A DNA stretch of 56,193 nt from a candidate division FCPU426 bacterium (GCA_003152075.1 PLZG01000023.1:1-56193), one strand, 5' to 3'. Counted from the stretch's first letter, positions 40,499 through 50,371 are shown. Program-made: numbers and translations. The notes: generated from the letters alone by a model not told the origin.

Positions 40499-41491
40499 GT
40501 GTTTGTTTCGCTTACAATGGCTTTATTCTACCTTTTGGATGGAGATCTTTTGGCGAATTATTTTCACAGTCACAAACGATTCGTTTCCCGGAAAAGTCCG
40601 CTGGACGATTTAAAGTTCCTCGCCAGGGCCGTCATGAATGTCCTGAGTAAATCGCCGAACAAGATGCAAGGGCATAAGCGCCTTTACGCCAGTTCGTTGG
40701 CTTTTAAGACGGCCCTTACCCTGGTGCCCGCGCTAGCGGTCATCATGGCGGTTCTCGCGGGTGACGCTTTTTCCCAAAAAAGGGAACAACTTCTGGACAA
40801 GATTGTGGACGTTCTTTACCCCGTGGACACGGTAGCCAAGGATTCGGGGCTGGATCCATCCGAAAAGCAAAGCCTTCAAGAGTTGAACCAGGCTGGCAAA
40901 CAACAAATCCGGCGGTCGGTTCAAAAATTCGCCATTCATGCCCATAAGGCCGGGTGGTTGGGATTGTTCGGGTTTGCGATGGTGGTTTTCCTTCTTTTGC
41001 GTGATGTGGAAGGTTCCTTCAACTACCTGTGGGGTTTAGAAAAGGGAAGGCCCCTAGTGTCCCAAATAACGCGGCACACAATTTTTTTAATAGGGGCCCC
41101 GCTTTTGGCCAGCTTGATTCTTACCATGAAAGGCTGGGTGAAGGCAATCGGCTTTTTCCAACCCATGATGGAAGGGTGGTTTTTTTCTATTTTTCTCCCA
41201 TTTCTGGCCCTGTGGGCCATTTGTTCCTGGATGTACCTCTGGATTCCCAATACCAAAGTGGACCGGCGATCGGCTTTCTGGACGGGGCTCCTGGTCGCGT
41301 TCCTGCTGGAAGCGGCTCAGGCCACCATGAACTGGTACACCTTGCACGTGCTGGCGGGCTCGCGGGTTTATGGGGCGCTTTGGGTTATTCCCATGATCTT
41401 GATCTGGTTTTACCTGTCGTGGACGGTGGTTTTGTTCGGGGCCGAGGTTACTTTTTTCATGCACCAAAACCGGATGGAAGCGAAGCGGTAA
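40499..41491 (+). CDS. YihY/BrkB family inner-membrane protein
   Basis: Up to 330 residues from a GTG at 40499; ATG 40517 gives 324 and is equally plausible, and neither has a clear ribosome site. Six membrane segments. Family motifs: YASSLAFKTALTLVPALAVI at the first helix pair, FVLLLRDVEGSFNYLWGLEK-like VFLLLRDVEGSFNYLWGL and the final GALWVIPMILIWFYLSWTVV then LFGAEVTFFM. Once called RNase BN, the family has no proven RNase activity; a role in envelope transport has been suggested. Convergent with the FecR gene, 40 bp away. Confidence 0.9.
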   Translation: MFVSLTMALFYLLDGDLLANYFHSHKRFVSRKSPLDDLKFLARAVMNVLSKSPNKMQGHKRLYASSLAFKTALTLVPALAVIMAVLAGDAFSQKREQLLDKIVDVLYPVDTVAKDSGLDPSEKQSLQELNQAGKQQIRRSVQKFAIHAHKAGWLGLFGFAMVVFLLLRDVEGSFNYLWGLEKGRPLVSQITRHTIFLIGAPLLASLILTMKGWVKAIGFFQPMMEGWFFSIFLPFLALWAICSWMYLWIPNTKVDRRSAFWTGLLVAFLLEAAQATMNWYTLHVLAGSRVYGALWVIPMILIWFYLSWTVVLFGAEVTFFMHQNRMEAKR

Positions 41492-41531
41492 ACTCATGGG
41501 CTTTATTTTTTGAAACTTCAGAAGTTCCGGC

Positions 41532-42833
41532 CTACCTATTTTTATTTTCCTCTTCCCTTTTTTTCTTGTTATCCGGTTTTTGCTTGTTCTTAGGCTGTTG
41601 TTTGTTTTTTTGCGTTTGTAATGGCTTCCGGGGAGTGGATAAGGTGCCGTTGGGATGTTTTTGGAGCTGGGGCTGGCCCTGGTACCTATTGGGAGGGTTT
41701 TGAAGTTTTCGAGAAAGGGATTTTTGTACTTGCCGTTTTTTCAAACCTTGGAGCGGACGGTTCTTTCCGGGTTGATGCTTTTGATTTGGTCTTGACTGAA
41801 AGGAATTAGGTTTCGGATTTGGGCGGGCTCTTTGTAGAGATCGCGGCCTTTCCTGAAGGGGTTCTTTCTTTCCGGGTTTAAGGAGAGCCTTTTTCCCGAT
41901 ATTAAGGCTTTCAACACGATTTTTCCCTAATTCCTGGCGCATGATTTTCAAACGGTTCCTTGACTTGGCCTGGCCCATCTTTTGGAGGACCAGACTTCTT
42001 TCCTCGGGTGTGAGCCGGTTCATGGACTGGTGAAGGGTTTGCCTTTGCCGGAACCTTTCTTGAACCATGGCTTTTTGCTTTAACCAAACCTTGTAATGGC
42101 TCCTTTCGGCGGGCTTAAGGACCCTGTTCGGAAGAAAGGCACCCCTCTTGATTAAAAAGGCGGAATGCTCATTAGCGTTCACCCGTTGGACGAGAGCGCC
42201 CTTTTTCATTTCGACAACCCCGTGGAAAGTGCTCATATGAACGGTGCCTTCCTGGTTTTGTACCTCGAAAGCCGTTCCCCGGACGCCGCAAACCACCCCG
42301 CCCGAATTGACCTCGAAAGTGGAATCACTTTGGGCGAGTTTTTCCACCTCTGAAAGGATTTTTCCGGCCCGCAATTCCAGCCGGCTGATGAAGCCGTTTG
42401 AGTTATTCCAAAGCAATTGACTAACCTTGACGTCGCTGTTGGGGCCCAGGTGGAACATGGTGTTTTCATCCAAGGTCAAGGAGACTTCCGAATTGTTCTT
42501 GGTAATGATCTCGTCACCGCCTTCAACGGTCTCTTCCTCTTCGGCTTCCTCCGGAGCCGTTGAATCCTGGTTTTTGATGAGCACCGTTCCTTTGATCTTT
42601 TCCATGACATATTCGGGTGGTTCAGGAGTCCCCTCAAAAGGCGTCGGGGACTTCGTTAGGGTTTGGGTGGGAAGCAGGGCCGCGATTTGGGCCGGGGTTG
42701 AAACAGGCTTGTCCAGGTCGATAGACATGAAGGTCGTAGGGGTTGGGGTGGACTGGGAAGAGGGCTGTTGTTTGGAGCAGGAAAGAGCCGTTATGATGAG
42801 AAAAACTATTGCCCAAGGAAATGTTTTTTTCAT
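41532..42833 (-). CDS. FecR-domain lipoprotein with basic tail
   Basis: 433 residues from the ATG at 42833. The signal peptide ends ITALSCSK (lipobox-like), followed by a Thr/Pro linker. A FecR domain spans about 90-230: KGTVLIKNQDSTAPEEAEEE, GDEIITKNNSEVSLTLDENT, RLELRAGKILSEVEKLAQSD and GGVVCGVRGTAFEVQNQEGT. The C-terminal half is very basic, rich in Lys, Arg, Gln, Asn and Pro with no fold evident. FecR domains of this type are found in surface proteins without a sigma-factor partner, and none is nearby here. Confidence 0.85.
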   Translation of the reverse strand: MKKTFPWAIVFLIITALSCSKQQPSSQSTPTPTTFMSIDLDKPVSTPAQIAALLPTQTLTKSPTPFEGTPEPPEYVMEKIKGTVLIKNQDSTAPEEAEEEETVEGGDEIITKNNSEVSLTLDENTMFHLGPNSDVKVSQLLWNNSNGFISRLELRAGKILSEVEKLAQSDSTFEVNSGGVVCGVRGTAFEVQNQEGTVHMSTFHGVVEMKKGALVQRVNANEHSAFLIKRGAFLPNRVLKPAERSHYKVWLKQKAMVQERFRQRQTLHQSMNRLTPEERSLVLQKMGQAKSRNRLKIMRQELGKNRVESLNIGKKALLKPGKKEPLQERPRSLQRARPNPKPNSFQSRPNQKHQPGKNRPLQGLKKRQVQKSLSRKLQNPPNRYQGQPQLQKHPNGTLSTPRKPLQTQKNKQQPKNKQKPDNKKKREEENKNR

Positions 42834-44268
42834 GGCCCTTATTTTATCCCCTTTCTCCATTCCGTTGTTTAAAACCGGCACAATCATAAGACGGTTGGCT
42901 GGGCCAAAAGTTCTCAAAGTTTCCGGTTTTTTCGCCATTCTGATTTTTCTGGGGGTGCTCTCTCCTTTGCGAGCACAGGTTTCCAGCCCCTATTTGACCG
43001 CGGCCACTTTTTATATCTCGGTGGATGATTGGGCGGATATTTCGCTCAATGGCATTCCAATTATTGATAGCGTTCCTCGAACTGGGGCCGATAAAGGCCC
43101 CCAAAAAACTATTGCGATTCCTAAGTCTCTTTGCCTTTTTAAGGGAAATAATGTTCTTGCGATTGAAGTAGATGACAGCACAATGCCGGTTGATCCAAAC
43201 AACGATTTTGTGGGTATCGCTTATGTACTTCTAATGAAATTTTCGGACGGCACAAAGAAGATATTGTCGAGCAATGAGGCGGACCAACATCAGGCTTATT
43301 ACAATCCAAATTATCAGATGGGAAATCCAACAGGTTGGCAGAGGTTCAATTACGATGATAGTTCCTGGGTGTTGGCCCGAAACACCGGGAACAGTATTCC
43401 CGGTCTTGCGATCCTGAATCTCGCTCAATTTGGCGGATTGTTCCAGTTTCTTTCGGCTTCTTCTTTTTCCCCAAAAGTCCGGACGGTGGGAGAAAAACAC
43501 CTTTTCCGGCGGAAATTTTTACTCGATATTTCCCCAAATCCCAATTGCGATACCATCACTAAGAGCCCAGGGGTTAAGCCGGTCGTCGTTAGCCACCCCG
43601 GCCCACGGCTTTCGGTGCCGGCTCCTCCTCCGACCCCCACCGTCACTCAGGTTTTCAGGATTGAGCCGATCGTCGTTACCCAACCCGACTTGAGGCATTC
43701 GGTGCGGTTGCCCACACCGACACCCACCCCAATTGCGACCTCAAGAGCGCTTCCTCCGGTAATGTTAGGCGTTGCTCCCACCTGGACGCCAATTCCACTT
43801 CGGGTTTATCCACGCCCCGTTTTAAGGGTGAAAAGAACAAGAACGTCTTGGATAACGCCCACGCCAACAATGGCTTTTACCCAAACCGCAACAGCTACTT
43901 CACAGGAGGAAACCGCTCCGATTACGGACCTTAAGGTCATTCCCCCCACTTGGACTCCCGTTTTTACCGTGGTTCCGCTTACATCGGGTGGACAAACCAT
44001 TGTGTTTGGCATCCCTCCTGCTAACATTTACATGAGTTTCGCCGACGGCCCGGGTTTTTACCGGCTTGAGATTTTCGATAGGGAGGGCCACCATTTGAGG
44101 AACCTTTTTGAAAAAAAGGTCGTGGCTGAAGAAGACGACTGGGCGGAATGGGACGGCAAGAACGATGAGGGACAAGATTCGCCGCCGGGAATGTATTATG
44201 TGGTTTATTCCAAAGGTGGAAGGGAATTGAGGAAAATGATCTTGGTGAGAACTGGAACTGGCAAATAA
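42832..44268 (+). CDS. Exported protein with galactose-binding-like domain, Thr/Pro linker and FlgD-like domain
   Basis: About 478 residues from ATG 42832; a TTG at 42895 would give a tidier signal peptide (VSGFFAILIFLGVLSPLRA). Residues about 55-185 read as a jelly-roll/galactose-binding-like domain: DDWADISLNGIPIIDSV, KGNNVLAIEVDDS and GWQRFNYDDSSWVLA. A Thr/Pro and PTPTPT-type linker follows. The C-terminal domain is FlgD-like Ig (PGFYRLEIFDREGHHLRNLF, WDGKNDEGQDSPPGMYYVVY), ending KMILVRTGTGK. Probably exported and held at the surface. Its ATG shares the CATG palindrome with the divergent FecR start. Confidence 0.75.
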   Translation: MALILSPFSIPLFKTGTIIRRLAGPKVLKVSGFFAILIFLGVLSPLRAQVSSPYLTAATFYISVDDWADISLNGIPIIDSVPRTGADKGPQKTIAIPKSLCLFKGNNVLAIEVDDSTMPVDPNNDFVGIAYVLLMKFSDGTKKILSSNEADQHQAYYNPNYQMGNPTGWQRFNYDDSSWVLARNTGNSIPGLAILNLAQFGGLFQFLSASSFSPKVRTVGEKHLFRRKFLLDISPNPNCDTITKSPGVKPVVVSHPGPRLSVPAPPPTPTVTQVFRIEPIVVTQPDLRHSVRLPTPTPTPIATSRALPPVMLGVAPTWTPIPLRVYPRPVLRVKRTRTSWITPTPTMAFTQTATATSQEETAPITDLKVIPPTWTPVFTVVPLTSGGQTIVFGIPPANIYMSFADGPGFYRLEIFDREGHHLRNLFEKKVVAEEDDWAEWDGKNDEGQDSPPGMYYVVYSKGGRELRKMILVRTGTGK

Positions 44269-44280
44269 GGAGAGGGGTTA

Positions 44281-45264
44281 ATGAAACAGAGACCATTTGG
44301 CAAGACGGGGATTCCTGTGTCGGAAGTGGGGGTGGGAACCTGGCAATTTGGGGGCGATTGGGGTGATGTGACTGAGGAAGTAGCTTTGAAAATCCTGAAG
44401 GCGTCGGTGGAAGCCGGCATTAATTTTTTTGACACAGCGGACGTTTACGGCGTGGGCCGAAGCGAGAGCATCATTGGAAAATTCCTTAAGGAATCCAAGG
44501 CGAAGGTTTTTGTCGCCACCAAGCTCATCCGGTACCCGGACCCGGGATGGCCCAAAAATGTTTCCTGGGACGCCTTTCGAAAGCATACCGAAGCCTCGCT
44601 CCAAAGGTTAGGCGTGGATTCACTGGACCTAACCCAGCTCCATTGCCCTTCCTTTGAGGTCTTTAAAAAAGGTGAAGTGTTTGAGTGGTTAAGAATGTTA
44701 AAGAAAGAAGGGAAGATCAAAAATTTTGGCGCCAGCGTTGAAACCGTGGAGGAGGGACTCTTCTGCCTTGAACAAGAGGGTGTGGCATCCCTCCAGATAA
44801 TCTTCAACATCTTCCGGCAAAAACCTATTGATGTTTTATTTGAAAAAGCGAAGGCCAAAGGCATCGCGTTGATCGTTCGGTTGCCATTGGCAAGCGGCCT
44901 TTTGGCCGGTAAATACAAGAAAGACACCCAATTCGCGCCGGGGGACCACCGGACTTATAACCGGAACGGAGACGCTTTTAACGTCGGGGAGACGTTCGCG
45001 GGGTTGCCATTCGAGAAGGGTGTGGAGCTAGCGGATAAACTCAAGTTGATGGTGCCGGCCGGAATGACCCTAAGCCAAATGGCAAATCGTTGGTGCCTGG
45101 ATTTTGACGCGGTGACGACCATTATCCCAGGGGCAAAAAATCCCGGGCAGGCTATCGAAAACGCTAAGGCGAGTGACCTGCCGCCCTTGTCGAGAGACCT
45201 GCACCAAAAATTAAGTGAATTTTATAAGAAAGAAGTGGCGTCGCACATTCGGGGGGCTTATTGA
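44281..45264 (+). CDS. Aldo/keto reductase
   Basis: A 327-residue TIM-barrel oxidoreductase. Motifs: FGKTGIPVSEVGVGTWQFGG, INFFDTADVYGVGRSESIIG with the catalytic Asp and Tyr, FVATKLIRYPDPGW with the catalytic Lys, and SLDLTQLHCPSFEVF with the His. The C-terminal NADPH-binding region is TIIPGAKNPGQAIENAKASD. It reduces an aldehyde or ketone using NAD(P)H; substrate unknown. A good AAGGAG precedes the ATG; it may be co-transcribed with the gene before it (12-bp gap). Confidence 0.92.
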   Translation: MKQRPFGKTGIPVSEVGVGTWQFGGDWGDVTEEVALKILKASVEAGINFFDTADVYGVGRSESIIGKFLKESKAKVFVATKLIRYPDPGWPKNVSWDAFRKHTEASLQRLGVDSLDLTQLHCPSFEVFKKGEVFEWLRMLKKEGKIKNFGASVETVEEGLFCLEQEGVASLQIIFNIFRQKPIDVLFEKAKAKGIALIVRLPLASGLLAGKYKKDTQFAPGDHRTYNRNGDAFNVGETFAGLPFEKGVELADKLKLMVPAGMTLSQMANRWCLDFDAVTTIIPGAKNPGQAIENAKASDLPPLSRDLHQKLSEFYKKEVASHIRGAY

Positions 45265-45358
45265 TGTTGAGAGGGCCCTTGAAAAGGTGAAAAGGGGTCC
45301 TGGATTTTGAAAAATTCAGGATATCGAACAATACAAGTTATTGGGTGGTTTGAAAATC

Positions 45359-45547
45359 ATGGGAAATGTCATGGCGGGTCTGGGTTTGGCCCTTTTGGGG
45401 GTTATTTTTTTTCAAGTGGCCCAAACTTTCTTTTTTTATCCGGCCAAAACCGAAGTAAATTCCGGGTGGGCCTATTACGCGTTAAAAGGTACCGCATACA
45501 TTCTTTTTGGAGTGGGGGCCATATTTATCGTGATGGCCTATTTGTGA
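45359..45547 (+). CDS. Small two-TM membrane protein
   Basis: 62 residues from ATG 45359 (a TTG at 45341 is possible). Two hydrophobic segments: VMAGLGLALLGVIFFQVAQT and GTAYILFGVGAIFIVMAYL, joined by a short loop with FYPAKTEVNSGW. No family recognised. Ends 7 bp before the ThiF-like gene; co-transcription is likely. Confidence 0.6.
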   Translation: MGNVMAGLGLALLGVIFFQVAQTFFFYPAKTEVNSGWAYYALKGTAYILFGVGAIFIVMAYL

Positions 45548-45554
45548 GGGAATA

Positions 45555-46256
45555 GTGGGAAAATTGAGAATACTTATTGTTGGGGTTGGAGGCCTTGGCT
45601 GTCCCGCCTCGCTCGCCTTGGCGGAGGAGGGAGTGGAGACGCTTGGCCTGATGGACCCGGATAAGGTCGAGTTATCCAACCTGCACCGGCAGATTCTTTA
45701 CTCGGATAAGGATTTGGGCCGTTTCAAAGTGGAAGCAGCCTCCGAGTATCTTAAAACCCATTATCCAAAAACGAAAACCATTCTTATACCTCAAGCATTT
45801 GGCGCTGAAAACGCCGAAAAATATTTGAATGAATATGATCTGGTTATCGATGGTTTGGACCGGCTTGAAAAGAAGTTTTTCCTGAATGACTGGTGCGTGA
45901 AGTTGAGGAAACCCTTTGCGCACGCCGGCGTCGTAAAATTCGAAGGACAGGTTTTGCCCGTCCTTCCGGGCCAAACGGCCTGCCTGCGTTGTTTGATTCC
46001 CAAAATTCCACCACCCTTTGCCATGGCCACTTGCCAGGAAGCAGGGGTGCTTGGTTCCTTTTCACAGGCCATTGGATATTTGCAGGCCCGTGAAGCCTTG
46101 AGACTGGCCTCGGGAAAGGGTCCTTTCCGCCTTTGGAAAGTGGATGCGCAGAAAAGGGAAATAAGATCCATAGTTCCACAGAGAAATCAAAATTGCGGGG
46201 CTTGCGGTCTCGGATTTATAGAGAGAGAATCTTCGTCTGTCAGGTGTTCCGCTTGA
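45555..46256 (+). CDS. ThiF/MoeB family adenylyltransferase (E1-like)
   Basis: 233 residues from a GTG at 45555 with GAGGGAA upstream. A full E1 core: ILIVGVGGLGCPASLALAEE (ATP site), LMDPDKVELSNLHRQILYSD (D-x-V-x-x-NLxRQ), DLVIDGLDRLEKKFFLNDWC, and zinc ligands CLRCL and NCGACGLG. It should adenylate the C-terminal Gly of a sulfur-carrier such as the CysO-like protein encoded at 36336, or ThiS/MoaD elsewhere. Lacks the rhodanese domain of MoeZ. The length fits the short MoeB/ThiF group. Confidence 0.92.
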   Translation: MGKLRILIVGVGGLGCPASLALAEEGVETLGLMDPDKVELSNLHRQILYSDKDLGRFKVEAASEYLKTHYPKTKTILIPQAFGAENAEKYLNEYDLVIDGLDRLEKKFFLNDWCVKLRKPFAHAGVVKFEGQVLPVLPGQTACLRCLIPKIPPPFAMATCQEAGVLGSFSQAIGYLQAREALRLASGKGPFRLWKVDAQKREIRSIVPQRNQNCGACGLGFIERESSSVRCSA

Positions 46257-46358
46257 TTTAACCCGCATGTAATCATGCTTTACTAGCTCCTTGTTTTCCT
46301 GGGGCCGGGCTGTAAAATGCCAGCATAAATAAATCCAAAGTCGAGAGGTTGGACAACG

Positions 46359-46964
46359 ATGGATAACACTTCGGTTTTATCAAGCTATAAGTTTTTCGCG
46401 CGTTTTTATGTTTTCGGGTTGAACCCTGGCCGGGCGGAAGCCGTAAGACGAATGGAGCTCAAAAGCGGCCATCGGGTTTTGGAAATTGGGATTGGAACCG
46501 GGTTGTCCCTGCCGCTCTATCCCTCAAACATCGATATCACCGGAATCGACCTGACGGCTGAAATGCTTGAACAGGCACAACAACGGGTCGACCATATGGG
46601 CCTGGACAACGTACAGCTTCATTTGATGGACGCCCAAAAGTTGGATTTTCAGGATAATTCCTTCGACAGGAGCATCGCCATGTTCGTGGCTTCGGTTACG
46701 CCCGATCCGGTGGCCATGATCAGGGAAATGAAAAGGGTAACCCGCCCCAATGGATCTATTTTTATCCTGAACCACTTCAGCCAAAAAAGATCCGTTTCGA
46801 GTGTAATCGAGGGTGCCTTGAGTCCCCTGGCGCCCCTCCTGGGTTTTGAACCCCTCTTTTACTTGGACGAGTTTCTGAACAAGGCCGGATTGAACGGCTC
46901 GAAAGACATTCCCATCCAGCCGTTTGGTTATTGGCGGTTGCTTTGTTTCAAAAATAAAAAATAA
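46359..46964 (+). CDS. Class I SAM-dependent methyltransferase (PmtA/UbiE-like)
   Basis: A 201-residue protein. Motif I is HRVLEIGIGTGLSLPLYP; the region GIDLTAEMLEQAQQRVDHMG and LHLMDAQKLDFQDNSFDRSI follow, then VTRPNGSIFILNHFSQKRSV. The spacing and the N-terminal YKFFARFYVFGLNPGRAEAV resemble phosphatidylethanolamine N-methyltransferase PmtA. Substrate is not certain; phospholipid or quinone are possible. It precedes the cysteine-cluster gene by 27 bp. Confidence 0.85.
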   Translation: MDNTSVLSSYKFFARFYVFGLNPGRAEAVRRMELKSGHRVLEIGIGTGLSLPLYPSNIDITGIDLTAEMLEQAQQRVDHMGLDNVQLHLMDAQKLDFQDNSFDRSIAMFVASVTPDPVAMIREMKRVTRPNGSIFILNHFSQKRSVSSVIEGALSPLAPLLGFEPLFYLDEFLNKAGLNGSKDIPIQPFGYWRLLCFKNKK

Positions 46965-46991
46965 ATCTCCCGTGAACCCCGATGGGAAACC

Positions 46992-47651
46992 ATGGGGTGG
47001 CATGGCGGACAGTGGAAAAAATCCCTTAAGTCGCTGTCCCGCGCGTGGAGTTTGTGTTTGAAACGAAAAATAATCCCCCTGAGATCAAAACGATTGCCCC
47101 TTGGAAAGGGGAAGCCCTCGACAAGTGAAAGTAAACGAGTTGTCGGCATTGACCTAAAGGCGATCTGTTCCATTGATCATGAATGCAGGGGTTGTTCCGA
47201 GGTTTCCGAGTCTTGCTGCGCGAAATATGACGTTTGCGTAAGTGAAGAGGGTTTAAAAAAGATCATCCCCTACTTGCCCGAAGCCGCGAAGTTCTGCCCG
47301 CATCTTAAAACGGACGATGGGTTCGCCAATGTCTTTGAAAAAGCGGAGAAGGGTGTTTACGCGATCGACACGCATGATAATGGCCTTTGTGTTTTTGCCT
47401 ATGAGGCGAATGGATTGATTCGCTGTTCATTGCACACCATTGAGAAAAATCTTGATTTGCCCTTGGGAACTATAAAACCGGAAGTTTGCATCCTTTGGCC
47501 GCTTACTTTTTCAGATTCGGGTGATGTATTAACCCTTCATGACGACGCTCTTTCCTGCGCCTGCAGTTCGCCGAGAGAAATACCCTCAATCCGAATTTCC
47601 CCTGATTTATTAAAGACAATTCAACATTTTGGTGGGGAAACTTCGACGTAA
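46992..47651 (+). CDS. YkgJ/DUF3109-like cysteine-cluster protein
   Basis: A 219-residue protein with a basic N-terminus of about 45 residues. A cysteine-rich core follows: [46 protein letters not shown] and [10 protein letters not shown]. The C-x-x-C, CC and Cys-Pro-Leu/His pattern is that of the YkgJ zinc/iron-cluster family and of DUF3109. Function unknown. An ATG at 46992 is used for lack of a better start; the basic N-terminal extension has no homology that I recognise. Confidence 0.7.
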   Translation: MGWHGGQWKKSLKSLSRAWSLCLKRKIIPLRSKRLPLGKGKPSTSESKRVVGIDLKAICSIDHECRGCSEVSESCCAKYDVCVSEEGLKKIIPYLPEAAKFCPHLKTDDGFANVFEKAEKGVYAIDTHDNGLCVFAYEANGLIRCSLHTIEKNLDLPLGTIKPEVCILWPLTFSDSGDVLTLHDDALSCACSSPREIPSIRISPDLLKTIQHFGGETST

Positions 47652-47710
47652 TCCGCATTCCATTCATTGTGGGCCTTCATTGTTCAGGGAAACTGCCGTT
47701 AGAAAAGCAT

Positions 47711-50125
47711 ATGGTTTCTTCAACACGAGCTTTTAAACTCCTCAAAATACTTTTGATTTCCTTGATTTGCGCCGGCGTTTGGGGTGCTGGTGTCACCTTG
47801 GCTGGGGCCGCCATTACCAGCAAGGGAACCGAGTTTTGGCTGTCCTTTCCCCGTGGTTTTGGCGGGGGAAGCACTCCCACTACCCTTCAATTATTCATCT
47901 CCAGCGCTACAGATAATTCGGGACAAGTCCAGATACCCGGTTTGGGGTTCACCGCACCCTACACAGTGGCCGCGGGCGCTTCCACTCAAATTTTTATACC
48001 TACCGCCGCCGAAGCCACCTCGGCCGATGGAATCGCGGCAATTGGCATTCACGTGACGGCTATCAACCAGGTCTCGGTTTATGGATTGAACTATGTTCAA
48101 TTCGCCAGTGACGGCTATACCGGTTTGCCAGTTGAGGCATTGGGCACTAGCTACATGGTTTGCTCTTATAAGAATGAAACTTACAGTAGCTCGTCCCTTA
48201 TCAGCACCGAGTTCGCGGTAGTGGGTACCCAGGATTGCACCCACGTGACCATTACCCCCCGTATCAAGGTGGGAAGCCACCTACCGGGAGTTCCGTACGT
48301 TATTACTTTGTATCAAGGGGATGTATACCAACTCCAAGATTCCACGGTCCCGGATGACCTAACCGGAACCCAAATATCTTCCGATAAACCTGTAGCCGTT
48401 TTTGGGGCCCATGCTTGTGATTTTGTTCCGGCGGGTGTTCCTTCCTGTAACCACTTAGTTGAGGAGCTTTGGCCCCTTCAATATTGGGGAACCGAATTCC
48501 TCACGATGCCCCTGGCCACCCGCACAGGTGGGGATACTATTCGTTTTATTTCCTCTTCCAACGCGACTACCGTGACGGTCAATGGAACGGCTCTTCTACC
48601 CCTTCAAAAGGGATGGTCCGTGGACCAAAACGAGATCATTCCACTTTATGTCACATCCAACAATCCGATTTATGTTATGCAATTCTCCAATGGAGGAACT
48701 CAGGACAATTCGGGTTTGACCTACATCGCCGACCCGACGATGATTTCCATACCCCCTATCAACGAATTCGATACGGATTACCTAATTTCTATTCCTACGA
48801 CTGTTTTCACTGGGAATTACGAGAATGTGGTGACGTCCATCGCGGGAAGCGTGACCTTTGACGGCGCGCCCATCTCTGGCGCTTCCTACAGTTCCATACA
48901 AGGGGCCTATTGGGGCGTCCAGCTTTCCGTCAGCCCGGGCGTCCATCATTTGACTTCCTCCATCCCTTTTGGGGTGGTGGCCTATGGTTATGGTAATGCG
49001 GACGCCTATGGGTACCCGGGCGGAATTTATTTCAGTTCCAATACTCCCGTGCCGACTTTTACCCCAGGAGGGAGTTGCGCCTCGCCAACTCCAACCAATA
49101 GTCCAACCCTCACCCCTACTTTAACCCTCACCAATACTTGGACCGTTACACGCACCCGGACACCCACATTAACTTTTACTTCCACACAAACCTTTACGCC
49201 GACCTGGACTTTCACTATTACCTTAACCCCTACACTGACCTTGACACCTAGTCCCACTTATTCTCCGACACCGACCAGGACACCCACCGATACGCTCACT
49301 TTCACGCCAACCTTCACTCCCACACCAACTTTTACCCCAACTCCCACTTTCACCCCTACGAACACAGACACTCCCACCTTTACCCCAACCATTACCAACA
49401 CGCCTACTCCCACCGATACCCCCACACCCACTTCCTCAACATCCAATACACCGACTCTCACACCTACCCCAACCTTAACCCCAACCATTACTCCTACCGA
49501 TTCTCCTACCAATACACCTACACCGACCCCTTCATCAACCCCAAGCCCAACTTTCACCATGACTTTTTCTCAAACCCTATCCAACACCCCGACGAACAGC
49601 CCCACCACAACACCGACAACAACTCCCACTGTTTCGATAACCTCCACGCCGACCCTTACTCCAAGCGCGACATCTTCAAATACCCCGACCCTTTCCTTGA
49701 CTTCGACCGGGACGCCTTCTCTCACGCCCACGAGTACCCCAACGCCCAGCCCGACTCCTTCAGCAACGCCGGCACCAAGCTTTACTCCCACCGATACCCC
49801 CACGGGATCCTATACTCCGACCCCGACCGTGACTTTGACACCGCCAGCCTCGCCATGTGAAATTCACGTTTGGCCTAATCCCTTTAACCCCAGCAAAGGT
49901 GACGGGGTTTTAAAAATATCCTGTGTTCCCGACAGGGGGGAAGTCGATGTTTATACTCTTTCGGGCGAGTTAGCCCGAAATTTGGCGCCGCTGGCCAACA
50001 TGTGCACTTGGGATGGTCGCAACAACAACGGGGCACCGGTTTCACCTGGAATTTATTTTTACGTTGTTCAAAAGGGAGGGCAGGGACTTCAAGTAGGCAA
50101 GCTGCTCGTGTTGATTGAAAATTAG
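47711..50125 (+). CDS. IgGFc-binding-domain surface protein with Thr/Pro stalk and FlgD-like domain
   Basis: 804 residues from ATG 47711 (a TTG at 47669 adds 14). The signal peptide is [18 protein letters not shown]-type. Residues about 35-435 form an IgGFc-binding N-terminal domain: [53 protein letters not shown] and [20 protein letters not shown]. Residues about 440-715 are Thr/Pro repeat ([11 protein letters not shown] types). The C-terminus is a FlgD-like domain ([40 protein letters not shown]), probably for envelope attachment or sorting. It is most likely a surface-display protein and the longest gene here. Confidence 0.85.
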   Translation: MVSSTRAFKLLKILLISLICAGVWGAGVTLAGAAITSKGTEFWLSFPRGFGGGSTPTTLQLFISSATDNSGQVQIPGLGFTAPYTVAAGASTQIFIPTAAEATSADGIAAIGIHVTAINQVSVYGLNYVQFASDGYTGLPVEALGTSYMVCSYKNETYSSSSLISTEFAVVGTQDCTHVTITPRIKVGSHLPGVPYVITLYQGDVYQLQDSTVPDDLTGTQISSDKPVAVFGAHACDFVPAGVPSCNHLVEELWPLQYWGTEFLTMPLATRTGGDTIRFISSSNATTVTVNGTALLPLQKGWSVDQNEIIPLYVTSNNPIYVMQFSNGGTQDNSGLTYIADPTMISIPPINEFDTDYLISIPTTVFTGNYENVVTSIAGSVTFDGAPISGASYSSIQGAYWGVQLSVSPGVHHLTSSIPFGVVAYGYGNADAYGYPGGIYFSSNTPVPTFTPGGSCASPTPTNSPTLTPTLTLTNTWTVTRTRTPTLTFTSTQTFTPTWTFTITLTPTLTLTPSPTYSPTPTRTPTDTLTFTPTFTPTPTFTPTPTFTPTNTDTPTFTPTITNTPTPTDTPTPTSSTSNTPTLTPTPTLTPTITPTDSPTNTPTPTPSSTPSPTFTMTFSQTLSNTPTNSPTTTPTTTPTVSITSTPTLTPSATSSNTPTLSLTSTGTPSLTPTSTPTPSPTPSATPAPSFTPTDTPTGSYTPTPTVTLTPPASPCEIHVWPNPFNPSKGDGVLKISCVPDRGEVDVYTLSGELARNLAPLANMCTWDGRNNNGAPVSPGIYFYVVQKGGQGLQVGKLLVLIEN

Positions 50126-50201
50126 AACTTAGTTCAAAAATAAAATTTTGGGTAAAACCCGGTTAGTTTGGTCATTTTTTATTTATTGTTCAAATTCATT
50201 C

Positions 50202-50230
50202 TTGACATTGAGCAGCGGTAACGGTATCTT
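50202..50230 (+). promoter_or_regulatory. Promoter of the sulfate-uptake operon leader
   Basis: TTGACA (50202-50207), 17-bp spacer, TATCTT (50225-50230). Expected start near 50237, about 12 bases before the first structured element. Confidence 0.7.
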
Positions 50231-50248
50231 TCAAATCATCAAACGCGG

Positions 50249-50312
50249 GCTTTAAGTTTCCAACTTGCTCCGGCGTGCTTCCCGAAAGGGGGCGAACAGC
50301 GAGCTAAAGCGG
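50249..50312 (+). promoter_or_regulatory. Structured leader element, copy 1 (candidate riboswitch aptamer)
   Basis: GCTTTA (50249-50254) can pair with TAAAGC (50305-50310) to close the element. Inside are CCAACTTGC (50260-50268), CCGGC-GTG, a CCC-GAAA-GGG hairpin (50281-50290), AACAG (50295-50299) and GCTAAAGCGG. AGCGG (50308-50312) is complementary to CCGCT (50344-50348) in the following terminator, so closing the element would release the terminator. The 3' end AACAG..GCTAAAG recalls the SAM-II aptamer, but the rest does not match it as I know it. Confidence 0.65.
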
Positions 50313-50334
50313 TAAAAGGTTAAGAGATTTCTCC

Positions 50335-50371
50335 AAACCCGATCCGCTGATAAAGCGGTTCGGGTTTTTTG
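50335..50371 (+). terminator. Intrinsic terminator of leader copy 1
   Basis: AAACCCGA-T-CCGCT (50335-50348), loop GATAA, AGCGG-T-TCGGGTTT (50354-50367), then a T tract. Same shape as the second terminator. Confidence 0.93.

Noticed and set aside
42427-42831. 135-codon upstream extension of the galactose-binding-like protein
   Set aside because: It runs antisense through the FecR domain and lies before the signal peptide.
49258-49803. Long minus-strand Gly/Val-rich reading frames opposite the Thr/Pro stalk (and similar ones opposite 15072-15560)
   Set aside because: They are reading-frame shadows of ACN-CCN repeats; they have no ribosome sites and overlap well-supported plus-strand genes.
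49070-49850. CRISPR-like array
   Set aside because: The repetition is codon-level Thr/Pro repeat in an open frame, with no constant repeat and unique spacers, and no cas genes are present.
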